Shown here: positions 29,376 to 39,016 of the stretch, in pieces
How the letters are laid out: every line of letters starts with the position of its first letter
How positions within the stretch are numbered: the stretch's first letter is position 1
Assembly: GCA_001942415.1 (NCBI GenBank)
Contig: MKJX01000187.1
Coordinates: forward strand, 1-53,716
DNA: 53,716 bases
From: Pseudonocardia sp. CNS-139
Lineage (GTDB): Bacteria; Actinomycetota; Actinomycetes; Mycobacteriales; Pseudonocardiaceae
Reading direction: 5' to 3'
Position numbers and translations under genes: made by a program
Notes under the pieces: generated by a model
Database searches by the model: none
Told to the model about the DNA's origin: nothing
What the model saw: the letters and a program-made list of their open reading frames with translations, nothing else

Positions 29376-29456
29376 GTGACCGAGCTTGCGAGGTCACCAT
29401 TCAACACAGCACCGCCGGGCGCGTCCGTGACGGGCGTCAGCGAGGAGGGGACGTGA
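29376..29456 (+). CDS. 26-codon leader ORF coupled to glcD
   Basis: GTG at 29376 follows GGAGGGGG with good spacing. The peptide begins VTELARSPFNTAPPG and its TGA (29454-29456) overlaps the glcD GTG (29453-29455) as GTGA. This is the arrangement expected for translational coupling. No run of a single amino acid suggests attenuation. It may be a real leader peptide or a chance ORF. Confidence 0.4.
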   Translation: MTELARSPFNTAPPGASVTGVSEEGT

Positions 29457-30919
29457 CCAGCACCACGACGCCCGGGCCCGTGGTCCGCACCGCGTTCGAG
29501 CAGGTGCTGGACCCGGCCGACGTGATCAGCGACCCGGTGCAGTGCCGGGCCTACGAGTGCGACGGGCTCACCGGCTACCGGGTCACGCCCGCGCTCGTGC
29601 TGCTCCCCCGCGACGCCGGGCAGGTCGCCGCCGCGGTGCGGGTGTGCGCCGACCTCGGCGTCCCGTTCGTCGCGCGGGGCGCCGGCACGGGCCTCTCGGG
29701 CGGCGCGCTGCCCGTCGCGGACGGGGTGGTGATCAGCCTCGCCCGGCTCAAGCGGGTGCTCGAGGTCGACCCGGTGGACCGGCGCGCGGTCGTCGAGCCG
29801 GGCGTCACCAACCTGGAGATCACCGCGGCCGCCGCGCCGTACGGGCTCTACTACGCGCCCGACCCGTCCAGCCAGCAGGTCTGCACGATCGGCGGCAACG
29901 TCGCGGAGAACTCCGGCGGCGCGCACTGCCTCAAGTACGGCTTCACCACCAACCACGTGCTGTCGTGCGAGGTCGTGCTCGCCGACGGGTCGGTCGTCAC
30001 CCTCGGCGCGGACACCGGCGAGCAGGCCGGGCCGGACCTGCGCGGGGTGTTCCTCGGCTCCGAGGGCACGCTCGGGATCACGACGAAGATCACGGTGCGG
30101 CTGCTGCGCACCCCGGAGACCGTGCGCACGCTGCTCGCCGACTTCCCGTCCGTGGCCGCCGCGGGCGACGTCGTGTCGGACGTCGTCGCGGCCGGGATCG
30201 TCCCGGCGGCCGTCGAGATGATGGACACACTCGCGATCGAGGCCGCCGAGGAGGCGGTGCACGCCGGCTACACGCTCGGTGTCGCGGCGGCGCTGGTGGT
30301 CGAGCTGGACGGCCCGGCCGAGGAGTGCGACGTCCAGTTCGAGCAGGTCAAGGCCATCTGCGACAAGCACGGCTGCACCCGCCTGCACATCGCGGCCTCG
30401 CCCGAGGAGCGGGCGGCGATCTGGCGCGGGCGCAAGGCCGCGTTCGCGGCGGTCGGGCGGATCTCCCCCGACTACTTCGTGCAGGACGGCGTGGTGCCGC
30501 GCACCCGGCTCGCCGAGGTGCTCGACCGGATCGCGGCCATGGGCGACGCGGCCGGCCTGCGCGTGGCCAACGTCTTCCACGCCGGCGACGGCAACCTGCA
30601 CCCGCTGGTGCTCTACAGCGCGGCAGCCGGCGAGACCGAGCGCGCCGAGAAGCTCTCCGGCGAGATCGCGGAGCTGTGCGTCGAGCTGGGCGGGTCGCTG
30701 TCGGGCGAGCACGGGATCGGCACCGACAAGGCGTGCTCGATGCCGAAGATGTTCTCCGAGGACGACCTCGCCGTGATGGCGCGGGTCCGCGCGGGGTTCG
30801 ACCCGAAGGGCCTGTGCAACCCGGGCAAGGTGCTGCCCACGCCGCGGCTGTGCGGCGAGCGGCCGGGGAAGTACCGGCCGCACCCGTTGGAGGAGTCGGG
30901 AGTGATCGAACGCCTGTGA
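29453..30919 (+). CDS. glcD: glycolate oxidase subunit GlcD (FAD-linked)
   Basis: 488 residues, intact, GTG start with GAGGAGGGG just upstream. FAD-binding PCMH fold: PRDAGQVAAAVRVCADLGVP, FVARGAGTGLSGGALP, VEPGVTNLEITAAAAPYGLYYAPDPSS, TIGGNVAENSGGAHCLKYG and GSEGTLGITTKITVRL. The C-terminal cap has FHAGDGNLHPLVLY and GSLSGEHGIGTDK with the catalytic-region His residues. It oxidises glycolate (or a similar 2-hydroxyacid such as D-lactate) to the ketoacid; glcE and glcF downstream and malate synthase opposite argue for glycolate. Confidence 0.95.
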   Translation: MTSTTTPGPVVRTAFEQVLDPADVISDPVQCRAYECDGLTGYRVTPALVLLPRDAGQVAAAVRVCADLGVPFVARGAGTGLSGGALPVADGVVISLARLKRVLEVDPVDRRAVVEPGVTNLEITAAAAPYGLYYAPDPSSQQVCTIGGNVAENSGGAHCLKYGFTTNHVLSCEVVLADGSVVTLGADTGEQAGPDLRGVFLGSEGTLGITTKITVRLLRTPETVRTLLADFPSVAAAGDVVSDVVAAGIVPAAVEMMDTLAIEAAEEAVHAGYTLGVAAALVVELDGPAEECDVQFEQVKAICDKHGCTRLHIAASPEERAAIWRGRKAAFAAVGRISPDYFVQDGVVPRTRLAEVLDRIAAMGDAAGLRVANVFHAGDGNLHPLVLYSAAAGETERAEKLSGEIAELCVELGGSLSGEHGIGTDKACSMPKMFSEDDLAVMARVRAGFDPKGLCNPGKVLPTPRLCGERPGKYRPHPLEESGVIERL

Positions 30920-30935
30920 ACGGCAGAGGTCGAGC

Positions 30936-31064
30936 GCAACTCGCGCACACTTCTCCCGCGACTCGCGCGCACTTCTGGCGCGACTCGCCGGGACTCCGGG
31001 ACCCCCCACCCGCGAGTCGCTGGATTACTGCGCGCGAGTCGCTGGATCAGTGCGCGCGAGTCGC
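30936..31064. repeat. 22-bp-phased mirror-symmetric repeat array A
   Basis: Six copies of a 9-mer. Three on the left read G-C-(G/A)-A-C-T-C-G-C, starting at 30936, 30958 and 30980; three on the right read GCGAGTCGC, starting at 31012, 31034 and 31056. Spacing within each arm is exactly 22 bp. The left copies are followed by GC(G/A)CACTT, the right copies preceded by a weaker match to its complement. The whole is an inverted arrangement with a 23-bp centre. It fills the glcD-glcE gap, splitting an otherwise compact operon. Confidence 0.9.
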
Positions 31065-31077
31065 GCGGGAAGCGGTC

Positions 31078-32175
31078 ATGACGGCGACGGCGCTGCGCCC
31101 GACCGATCTGCGGTCCGTCCAGGACGCGGTGCTCGACACCACCGGCCCGCTCGCCGTCGCCGGCACCGGCACGGCCGCCGGCTGGGGCGGGACGCTCGGG
31201 CCCGTCGACGCCGAGCTGGACACCACCGGCCTGACCGGCGTGATCACGCACAACCCGGGCGACATGACCGTCGCCGTCCGGGCCGGCACGCCGCTGCGGG
31301 AGCTGGCCGCCGAGCTGGCGCCGCACGGCCAGTACGTGGCGTTCGACGCCGCGCGCGTCGCGGACGGGGCCACCGTCGGCGGTCTGTTCGCCACGGCCGA
31401 CGCCGGCCCGGCCGCGCTCGTGCACGGCTCGCTGCGCGACCTCGTCATCGGCGTGACGGTGGTGCTCGCCGACGGGACGGTGGCGCGCAGCGGCGGGCAC
31501 GTGATCAAGAACGTCGCCGGCTACGACCTGGCCAAGCTGCTGCACGGCTCCTACGGGACGCTCGGCGTGGTCGCCGAGGTGGTGCTGCGGCTGCACCCGG
31601 TGCCGAAGGCGAGCGCCACCCTCGTCGTCGACCGACCGCTGGCCGAGGCGGCCGAGCTGGCCGGCCTGGTGCTGGGCGGGCCGTACGAGCCGGCGGCGCT
31701 GGAGTGGACCTCGGCGGGGCGGCTGCTGCTGCGCGTCGCCGGCACGGAGCGCGCGCTCCCGGCCCGCGTGGAACGCCTCCGGGAGCTGGTCGGGGGCACC
31801 GAGGCCGACCCGTGGGCAGACCCGTGGGCGGAGCACGCCGCCCTCGTCCGCGGCGACGGCACCCAGGCCGTGCTGCGGATCGGGGTGCGGCCCTCGCGGC
31901 TGCCCGGGGTGCTGGCGGAGCTGCCCGCGGTGGCCGTCACCGCCGGGCTGGGCACGGGCGTCGCGACCGTGGCGCTGGACCCGGCCGCCGTCGCCGGCGC
32001 GCACGCGCTCGTGCACGCGGCCGGCGGCACGTCCGCGCTGCGCTCCCGGCCGGCCGCGGCGGTCGCCCCCGCCTGGGGGCCGGCGCCGCCCGCGGTGGGT
32101 GTGCTGCGTGCGGTGAAGGCCGAGCTCGACCCGAAGGGCCGGTTCGGCCCCGGCCGCTTCGACCCCTGGATGTGA
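31078..32175 (+). CDS. glcE: glycolate oxidase subunit GlcE (FAD-binding)
   Basis: 365 residues, intact, ATG at 31078. FAD-binding (PCMH-type) subunit with LAVAGTGTAAGWGGTL, ITHNPGDMTVAVRAGTPLREL, VADGATVGGLFATADAGPAAL and RSGGHVIKNVAGYDLAKLLHGSYGTLGVV, the GlcE hallmark region, then KAELDPKGRFGPGRF at the end. It partners GlcD and GlcF in the membrane-associated glycolate oxidase. The repeat array precedes it; its GGGAAG ribosome site lies right after the last repeat. Confidence 0.94.
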   Translation: MTATALRPTDLRSVQDAVLDTTGPLAVAGTGTAAGWGGTLGPVDAELDTTGLTGVITHNPGDMTVAVRAGTPLRELAAELAPHGQYVAFDAARVADGATVGGLFATADAGPAALVHGSLRDLVIGVTVVLADGTVARSGGHVIKNVAGYDLAKLLHGSYGTLGVVAEVVLRLHPVPKASATLVVDRPLAEAAELAGLVLGGPYEPAALEWTSAGRLLLRVAGTERALPARVERLRELVGGTEADPWADPWAEHAALVRGDGTQAVLRIGVRPSRLPGVLAELPAVAVTAGLGTGVATVALDPAAVAGAHALVHAAGGTSALRSRPAAAVAPAWGPAPPAVGVLRAVKAELDPKGRFGPGRFDPWM

Positions 32176-33467
32176 ACGACATGACCGGCTTCGACACCCG
32201 CCGCCCGCCGGAGCGCGAGCTGCTCGACGACTGCGTGCACTGCGGCTTCTGCCTCCCGACCTGCCCCACCTACCAGCTGTGGGGCGAGGAGATGGACTCC
32301 CCGCGCGGCCGCATCTACCTCATGGACCTCGCCGAGAAGGGCGAGATCCCGCTCGACGGCCCGTTCACCGAGCACGTCGACCGGTGCCTGGGCTGCATGG
32401 CGTGCGTGACGGCGTGCCCGTCGGGCGTGCAGTACGACCGGCTGCTGGAGTCGGTGCGCCCGCAGATCGAGCGCAACGTCGAGCGCGAGCAGTCCGACAA
32501 GCTGTTCCGCGACGCGATCTTCGCGCTGTTCCCGTACCGGAACCGGCTGCGGCTGGCGGCGCTGCCGGGCGCGCTCTACCAGAAGCTGCGCGCGATCCCC
32601 GCGGTCGCGCGGCTGGCCGAGCGGCTGCCCGGGCGGTTCGCCGCGATGGAGTCGCTGCTGCCGCCCGTGTCGGTGCGGGAGGCGTTCGCGCGGCTCCCGG
32701 TGTTCACACCGGCCGCCGGCGAGCGGCGGGCCCGGGTCGCGCTGCTCTCGGGCTGCGTGCAGGACGTGTTCTTCCACCGCGTCAACGAGGCGACGGTGCG
32801 GGTGCTCGCCGCCGAGGGCTGCGACGTGCTGGTGCCGCGCGAGCAGGGGTGCTGCGGCGCGCTGGAGCTGCACGCGGGACGCGAGCACAGCGCGCTGACC
32901 AGGGCGAAGCGTGACATCGCGGTGTTCGAGACCCTCGACGTCGACCACGTCGTCGCGAACGTCGCCGGCTGCGGCTCGTCGATGAAGGAGTACGGGCACC
33001 TGCTCGCCGACGACCCCGAGTGGGCGGACCGGGCGGCGGCGTTCAGCGCCACGGTGCGCGACGTGCACGAGGTGCTCGCCGACCTCGGTCCGCGCGCCGA
33101 ACGGCGGCCGTTCCGCGGGCGCGTCGCCTACCACGACGCCTGCCACCTCGGGCACGCGCAGGGCGTGCGGGAGCAGCCGCGGGCGGTGCTGCGCTCCATC
33201 CCGGAGCTGGTGCTCGTCGACCTGCCGGAAGCGGCGCTGTGCTGCGGCTCGGCCGGGATCTACAACATGGTGATGCCCGAGGCCGCCGACGAGCTGGGCG
33301 CGCGCAAGGCGGCCAACGTGCGGTCGGTGGAGCCGGACCTCGTGGTGACGGCCAACCCGGGCTGCCTGCTGCAGATCGGCAAGCACCTCGGCCGGGCCAC
33401 CCCGCTGCTGCACCCGGTGCAGCTGCTGGACGCGTCGATCCGCGGGGTGCCGGTGCCGCGTTCGTAG
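32172..33467 (+). CDS. glcF: glycolate oxidase iron-sulfur subunit GlcF
   Basis: 431 residues, intact. Two 4Fe-4S motifs, CVHCGFCLPTCP and CLGCMACVTACPSG, in the first 80 residues, then two CCG domains (LLSGCVQDVFF ... EQGCCGALELHAG; VAYHDACHLGHAQ ... ALCCGSAGIYNM). It passes electrons from GlcD/E to the quinone pool. GTG 32172 overlaps the glcE stop (GTGA); ATG 32181, three codons in, is the alternative start. Confidence 0.95.
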   Translation: MNDMTGFDTRRPPERELLDDCVHCGFCLPTCPTYQLWGEEMDSPRGRIYLMDLAEKGEIPLDGPFTEHVDRCLGCMACVTACPSGVQYDRLLESVRPQIERNVEREQSDKLFRDAIFALFPYRNRLRLAALPGALYQKLRAIPAVARLAERLPGRFAAMESLLPPVSVREAFARLPVFTPAAGERRARVALLSGCVQDVFFHRVNEATVRVLAAEGCDVLVPREQGCCGALELHAGREHSALTRAKRDIAVFETLDVDHVVANVAGCGSSMKEYGHLLADDPEWADRAAAFSATVRDVHEVLADLGPRAERRPFRGRVAYHDACHLGHAQGVREQPRAVLRSIPELVLVDLPEAALCCGSAGIYNMVMPEAADELGARKAANVRSVEPDLVVTANPGCLLQIGKHLGRATPLLHPVQLLDASIRGVPVPRS

Positions 33468-33479
33468 CGCGTGACCGCC

Positions 33480-33597
33480 CCGACTCGCGCGCACGAATCC
33501 AGCGACTCGCGCGCACTTACGCAGCGACTCGCGGGCCGGTTTCCGCGAGTCGCCGGAAAAGTGTGCGCGAGTCGCGCCCTGGGTGTACGCGAGTCGC
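33480..33597. repeat. 22-bp-phased mirror-symmetric repeat array B
   Basis: Same architecture as array A. Left-arm copies start at 33480 (first base C instead of G), 33502 and 33524; right-arm GCGAGTCGC copies start at 33545, 33567 and 33589. The period is 22 bp within arms and the centre is 12 bp, so the two middle copies can form a hairpin. It lies in the gap between glcF and the carboxylase operon. Confidence 0.9.
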
Positions 33598-33665
33598 GCT
33601 GTCAGCGCGCCGGGCCCGTGGCGGACGGCCGAGCGGGCGGTGCTCCGTCCGGGCCCACAAGGTCG

Positions 33666-33694
33666 TTGGGGGACCTTCTACCCATGAGTAATCT
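33666..33694 (+). promoter_or_regulatory. promoter with embedded palindrome before the carboxylase operon
   Basis: TTGGGG (33666-33671) and TAATCT (33689-33694) are separated by 17 bp, a good -35/-10 pair. The spacer holds TACCCATGAGTA (33679-33690), an almost perfect palindrome (one mismatch pair) overlapping the -10. That position suits a repressor, probably TetR-type, sensing an acyl-CoA. No such regulator gene is nearby. Confidence 0.5.
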
Positions 33695-33722
33695 CTAGCG
33701 GCGCAGGTGGGAGGAGGGCGGG

Positions 33723-35323
33723 ATGGCGGTGCTGCGGTCTCGGCTGGACACCGCGTCGGCGGAGTACGCGGCCGACCGGCGGGCCATGCTCGACGCTCTC
33801 GAACCGCTCGCCGCGCTCGCGGCCACCGTGCACGCCGCGGGCGGCGAGCGCGCGGTCGCCCGGCACCGCGGCCGCGGCAAGCTGCTCGCCCGCGAGCGCG
33901 TCGACCTGCTGCTCGACGAGGACGCCCCGTTCCTGGAGCTGTCGGCGTTCGCGGGCGCGCACGACCCGGACAACGAGCAGCCGGGCGCCGGCTGGTCACG
34001 GGCATCGGGCCGGTGTCGGGCGTCGAGTGCGTCGTGATCGCGAACGAGCCGACGGTCAAGGGCGGCTCGGTCTCGCCCGCCGGCGTCGTGAAACAGCTGC
34101 GGGCGCTGGAGATCGCCGAGCGCAACCGGCTGCCGGTGGTGTCGCTCGTCGAGTCCGGCGGCGCCGACCTGCGGCGCCAGGCCGACATCTTCGTGCCCGG
34201 CGGGCGCGCGTTCCGGGCGCTCTCGCGGCTGTCCGCGCAGGGCGTCCCGACGGTCGCGCTGGTGTTCGGCAGCTCGACGGCGGGCGGCGCGTACGTGCCG
34301 GGGATGAGCGAGCACACGGTGTTCGTCGCGGGCGCCGCGTCGGTCTACCTGGGCGGGCCGCCGCTGGTGAGGATGGCGACCGGGGAGGACACCGACGACG
34401 AGTCGCTCGGCGGCGCCGACATGCACGCGCGCGTCTCGGGCCTGGCCGACCACCTGGCCGTGGACGAGCACGACGCGATCCGGATCGGCCGCGAGATCGT
34501 GGGCGGGCTGGGGTGGCGCAAGGCCGGTCCGCCGCCGTCGCTCCCGCCCGACGCGCCGCGCTACCCCGCCGACGAGCTGCTGGGCTGCGCGGCCGCGGAC
34601 CCGAAGCGGGCCGTGGAGATCCGCGAGGTGCTCGCCCGCGTGCTCGACGGCTCCCGCTTCGACGAGTTCAAGCCGCTCTACGGCACCACGCTCGTCACGG
34701 GCTGGGGCTCGGTCGGCGGCTACCCGGTGGGCGTGCTCGCCAACAACGGGATCCTGTTCTCCGAGGAGTCGAACAAGGGCGCGCACTTCGTGCAGCTCGC
34801 CAACGCCCGCGGGGTGCCGCTGCTCTTCGTGCAGAACGTCACCGGGTTCATGGTCGGTACGGCCGCCGAGCGCGGCGGGATCGTCAAGGACGGCGCCAAG
34901 CTGATCAACGCGGTGTCCAGCTCGGCGGTGCCGCACCTGACGCTGATGGTCGGGGCGTCGTACGGGGCCGGGAACTACGGGATGTCCGGGCGGGCGTACG
35001 ACCCGCGGTTCGTGTTCACGTGGCCGAGCCACCGCATCGCGGTGATGGGCGGGCCGCAGCTGGCCGGGGTGATGTCGATCGTGTCGCGCGGAGCCGCCGA
35101 GCGGGCTGGCCGCCCGTACGACGACGACACGGACGCGCAGGTCAGGGCGATGACCGAGGCGATGATCGACGCCCAGTCCGGCGCGCTCTACGCCACCGGC
35201 CGCGGCTGGGACGACGGCGTGATCGACCCCCGCCACACCCGCACGGTGCTCGCGCTCGCGCTCTCGGCCGTGCACTCGGCGCCGGTGCAGGGCGCCTCCG
35301 CCTACGCCCCGTTCCGGATGTGA
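33723..35323 (+). CDS. acyl-CoA carboxylase, carboxyltransferase (beta) subunit, MCC/GCC-like
   Basis: About 534 residues, ATG at 33723 after GGAGGAGGG. Carboxyltransferase features: [105 protein letters not shown] and [18 protein letters not shown]. The last two are closest to methylcrotonyl- or geranyl-CoA carboxylase beta subunits. The break at about 33993 is one base. With the AtuA-like gene downstream, a branched or terpenoid acyl-CoA is a reasonable substrate guess. Confidence 0.88.
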
Positions 35324-35327
35324 GCCG

Positions 35328-37264
35328 GTGATCCGCACCCTGCTGGTGGCCAACCGCGGCGAGATCGCCCGCCGCGTGTTCCGCACGGCGTCCGCGATGG
35401 GCATCGGCACGGTGGCCGTGCACACCGGCCCGGACGCGCACTCACCGCACGTGCGCGACGCGGACCGGGCGGTCGCGCTGGGCTCGTACCTGGACGTGGC
35501 CGCGATCCTCGACGCCGCCCGGCGCGCGGGCGCCGACGCCGTGCACCCCGGCTACGGCTTCCTCGCCGAGAACGCGGAGTTCGCCGCGGCCTGCCGGGAC
35601 GCCGGGCTGGTGTTCGTCGGGCCGTCCCCCGAGGCGATCGCGGCGATGGGCCGCAAGGACCGTGCGAAGGAGATCGCCGGGAAGGCCGGGGTGCCGGTGC
35701 TGCCGGACGCCCCGTGAAGGGCGACGACCCGGACGCGTGGGCCGCCGCGGCGGCGGGAGTCGGGTTCCCGCTGCTGGTCAAGGCCGTGGCGGGCGGCGGC
35801 GGGCGCGGGATGCGGCTCGTCACCGGGCCGGGCGAGCTGGCCGACGCCGTGCACGCGGCGCAGCGCGAAGCAGCCTCCGCGTTCGGCGACCCGGCCGTGC
35901 TCCTGGAGCGGTTCCTCGGGGCTGCGCGGCACGTCGAGGTGCAGGTCTTCGGCGACGCCCACGGCGGCGCGGTGCACCTGGGCGAGCGGGAGTGCTCGGT
36001 GCAGCGCCGCCACCAGAAGGTGCTGGAGGAGGCCCCGTCCCCGGCCGTGTCCGAGCGGCTGCGCGAGCGGATGGGCGCCACGGCCGTCGCGCTCGTGCGG
36101 GAGCTGGGCTACACCGGCGCGGGCACGGTCGAGTTCCTGCTCGACGACGGCGGGGAGTTCTTCTTCCTGGAGATGAACACCCGCCTGCAGGTCGAGCACC
36201 CCGTCACCGAGGAGGTGTACGGGCTCGACCTCGTGCGGCTGCAGCTGCAGGTCGCGGCCGGCGAGCCGCTCGGGTTCGACCGGGCGCCGCAGCCGCGCGG
36301 GCACGCGATCGAGGTGCGGCTCTACGCCGAGGACCCGGCCCGCGGGTTCCTCCCCGCCCCCGGCCCGCTGTATCGGTACGCCCACCCGGAGCCGCCCGGC
36401 GTCCGGTTCGAGGACGGCGTCGCCGCGCCCGGGGAGATCGGCCCGCACTACGACCCGATGCTGGCCAAGGTCGTCGCGCACGCGCCGACGCGCGCGGAGG
36501 CCGCATCCGTGCTGGCCCGGGCGTGGACGCGACGCAGGTGCACGGCCCGGTCACCAACCGCGCGCTGCTCGCGGCGCTGCTGCGGGACCCGGACTTCCTG
36601 GCCGGCGAGACGCGCACGGACTTCCTCGACCGGCACCCCGACCTGCTCGACCCGCCCCCGGGCACCCGCCCGTGGTGCACCTGGCCGCCGCGGTGGCCGT
36701 GACCGCGGCCCGGCGGACCGCGGGCTCCGTCGCCCCGCCCGGGTTCCGGCTGCTGCCGGGCAGCCCGCTCACGACGGCCCGCTGGGCGCCCGTGGGTCCC
36801 GTCGCCTACCGGCTCGGCGCGGCCCGCGGCGACACCGCGCTCACGCTGGACGTCGACGGGACGACTACAGAGCTGGGCCTCGTGGACCTCGGCCCGGACG
36901 GGGTGCGGGTGGTGCACGACGGGGTGGCCGTGCCGTGCGCGGTGCACGTCCACCCGGACGGCTCGGTGTGGGTGAACGACCCGGCCGCGCAGAGCGTGTG
37001 GCGGCCGGCGCCGCGGCTGCCGGAGCCGGAGCCGCCGGCGCGGCGGCCGGGCCGGTGGCCGAGGTGCCGGGCACGGTCGCGGCCGTGCTCGTCGCCGCGG
37101 GAGACCGGGTAACCGCTGGTCAGAGGCTTGTCGTCCTGGAGGCGATGAAGATGGAGCACCCCGCGACGGCGGCCGCCGACGGAGTGGTGGCGCAGGTGCA
37201 CGTCGAGCCCGGCCAGTACGTGGAGGCGCACACGGTGCTGGTGACGCTGGAACCGGCGCCGTGA
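35328..37264 (+). CDS. acyl-CoA carboxylase, biotin carboxylase/carrier (alpha) subunit
   Basis: About 645 residues, GTG at 35328, 4 bp after the beta-subunit stop. Biotin carboxylase: [90 protein letters not shown] and [19 protein letters not shown]. The linker domain is divergent. The biotinyl domain has [19 protein letters not shown]. Breaks near 35714, 36525, 36665 and 37045. The alpha subunit carboxylates the biotin that the beta subunit uses. Confidence 0.9.
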
Positions 37265-39016
37265 GCCCCGTGCTCCGTGTCGCGAACTGTTCGGGCTTCT
37301 TCGGCGACCGGCTCTCGGCCGCACGGGAAGATGGTCGACGGCGGCCCGATCGACGTGCTGACCGGCGACTGGCTCGCCGAGCTGACCATGGGGCTGCTGC
37401 TCAAGCAGCGGACGCGCGACCCCGGGGCGGGCTTCGCCGGCACGTTCGTCACGCAGGTGCGCGACGTGCTCGCCGACTGCCTGGACCGCGGCATCAAGAT
37501 CGTCTCGAACGCCGGCGGGCTCAACCCGGAGGCGTGCGCGGCGCAGGTCGAGGCGATCGGGCAGGCGATCGGCCGGCCGGTGAAGGTCGCCGTCGTCACC
37601 GGCGACGACGTCACCGCGGCCTTCGCCGCCGCCCGCGCCTCCGGTTGGTCGGCCCCGCACCTCGACACCGGCGCGTCGTTCGCGGGCGAGCCCGACGTCG
37701 TCAACGCCTACCTCGGCTGCTGGGGCATCGCGGAGGCGCTGGCCGCGGGCGCGGACGTCGTCGTCGCCGGGCGGGTGAGCGACGCGTCCGTGGTGGCCGG
37801 GCCGGCCGCGTGGCGGTTCGGCTGGGCCCACGACGACTGGGACGCGCTCGCCGGCGCCGTCGTCGCCGGGCACGTGATCGAGTGCGGCGCCCAGGCGACC
37901 GGCGGCAACTACTCGTTCGTCGATGAGATCCCGGACATGACGAGCCCCGGCTTCCCGATCGCGGAGATCGCCGCCGACGGCTCCGCGGTGATCACCAAGC
38001 ACCCGGGCACGGGCGGCGCCGTCACCGTCGGGACGGTCACCGCACAGCTGCTCTACGAGATCGACGGCCCGCGCTACCCCAACCCCGACGTCGTCGCCCG
38101 GTTCGACACCGTCGCGCTGACCCAGGACGGGCCCGACCGCGTGCGGATCTCGGGCGTGCACGGCGAGCCGGCGCCGGGCACCGTCAAGGTCGGCGCGCTC
38201 GCGGCGGGCGGCTGGCGCAACCGCACGACGTTCGTGCTCACCGGGCTCGACGTCGAGGCCAAGGCCGAGCTGGCGCAGAAGCAGCTCTGGGCGGCGGTGC
38301 CCGGCGGGCGCGGCGCGTTCGACGAGGTCCGGGTGCGGCTGCTGCGCGCCGACCGGCCCGACCCGGCGACGATGCAGGAGGCCACCGCGTTCCTCACGGT
38401 CGCCGTCGCGGGCCGCGACAGGGCCGCCGTCGGCGGGCTCGCCCGCGCGGCCGTCGAGACGGCGCTCGCCGGCTACCCGGGTTTCTTCCTGTCCGGCGCA
38501 CCCGGCGCCGCCAGCGAGTTCACGACGTTCTGGCCGGCGCTCATGCCGGCCGCCGACTTCCCGCAGCACGTCCGCCTCGGCGACCGCACGTGGACGGTGC
38601 CGGGCGCCGAGCCGCCCCGGGCCACGCCGTGCCCCGAGCCCGCCGGGCCGCCGCCCGCGTGGACCGGCACCGGCCCGACCCGGCGCGTCCCGCTGGGCGC
38701 GGTGGTCGGCGCCCGCTCCGGCGACAAGGCCGGCAACGCCACGCTCGGCATCTGGGCCCGCGACGAGGCGGCCTACGCGTGGCTCGGCGGCTGGCTCACC
38801 GAGGAGCGGCTGCGCGGGCTGCTCCCGCCCGAGGCCGCGGAGCTGCGGCGCTGGTGGCTGCCGAACCTGCGGGCCGTCGGCGTCACCGTCGTGGGCCTGC
38901 TCGGCGCCGGGGTGGCCGCCAACCTCGACCTGGACGCGCAGGCCAAGGGCCTGGGCGAGTTCATCCGCGCCCGGCACGCGGACGTGCCGGTGGAGCTGCT
39001 CACGACCAGGGCGTGA
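37261..39016 (+). CDS. AtuA-like protein (acyclic terpene utilisation family, DUF1446)
   Basis: About 585 residues, GTG 37261 overlapping the alpha subunit by 4 bp. N-terminal DUF1446 domain: GGPIDVLTGDWLAELTMGLL, RGIKIVSNAGGLNPEACA, VVAGRVSDASVVAGPA, HVIECGAQATGGNYSF and HPGTGGAVTVGTVTAQLLYE. A C-terminal AtuA-like small domain starts around VPLGAVVGARSGDKAGNATLG. AtuA is required in Pseudomonas for citronellol/geraniol breakdown, but its reaction is not established. The break at about 37325 looks like one extra A in GGGAAGATG. It ends 17 bp into the convergent DUF427 gene. Confidence 0.85.

Noticed and set aside
30936..31064. CRISPR array at the phased 22-bp repeats
   Set aside because: The repeat word is 9 bp, spacers are 13 bp, orientation flips in the middle, and there are no cas genes.
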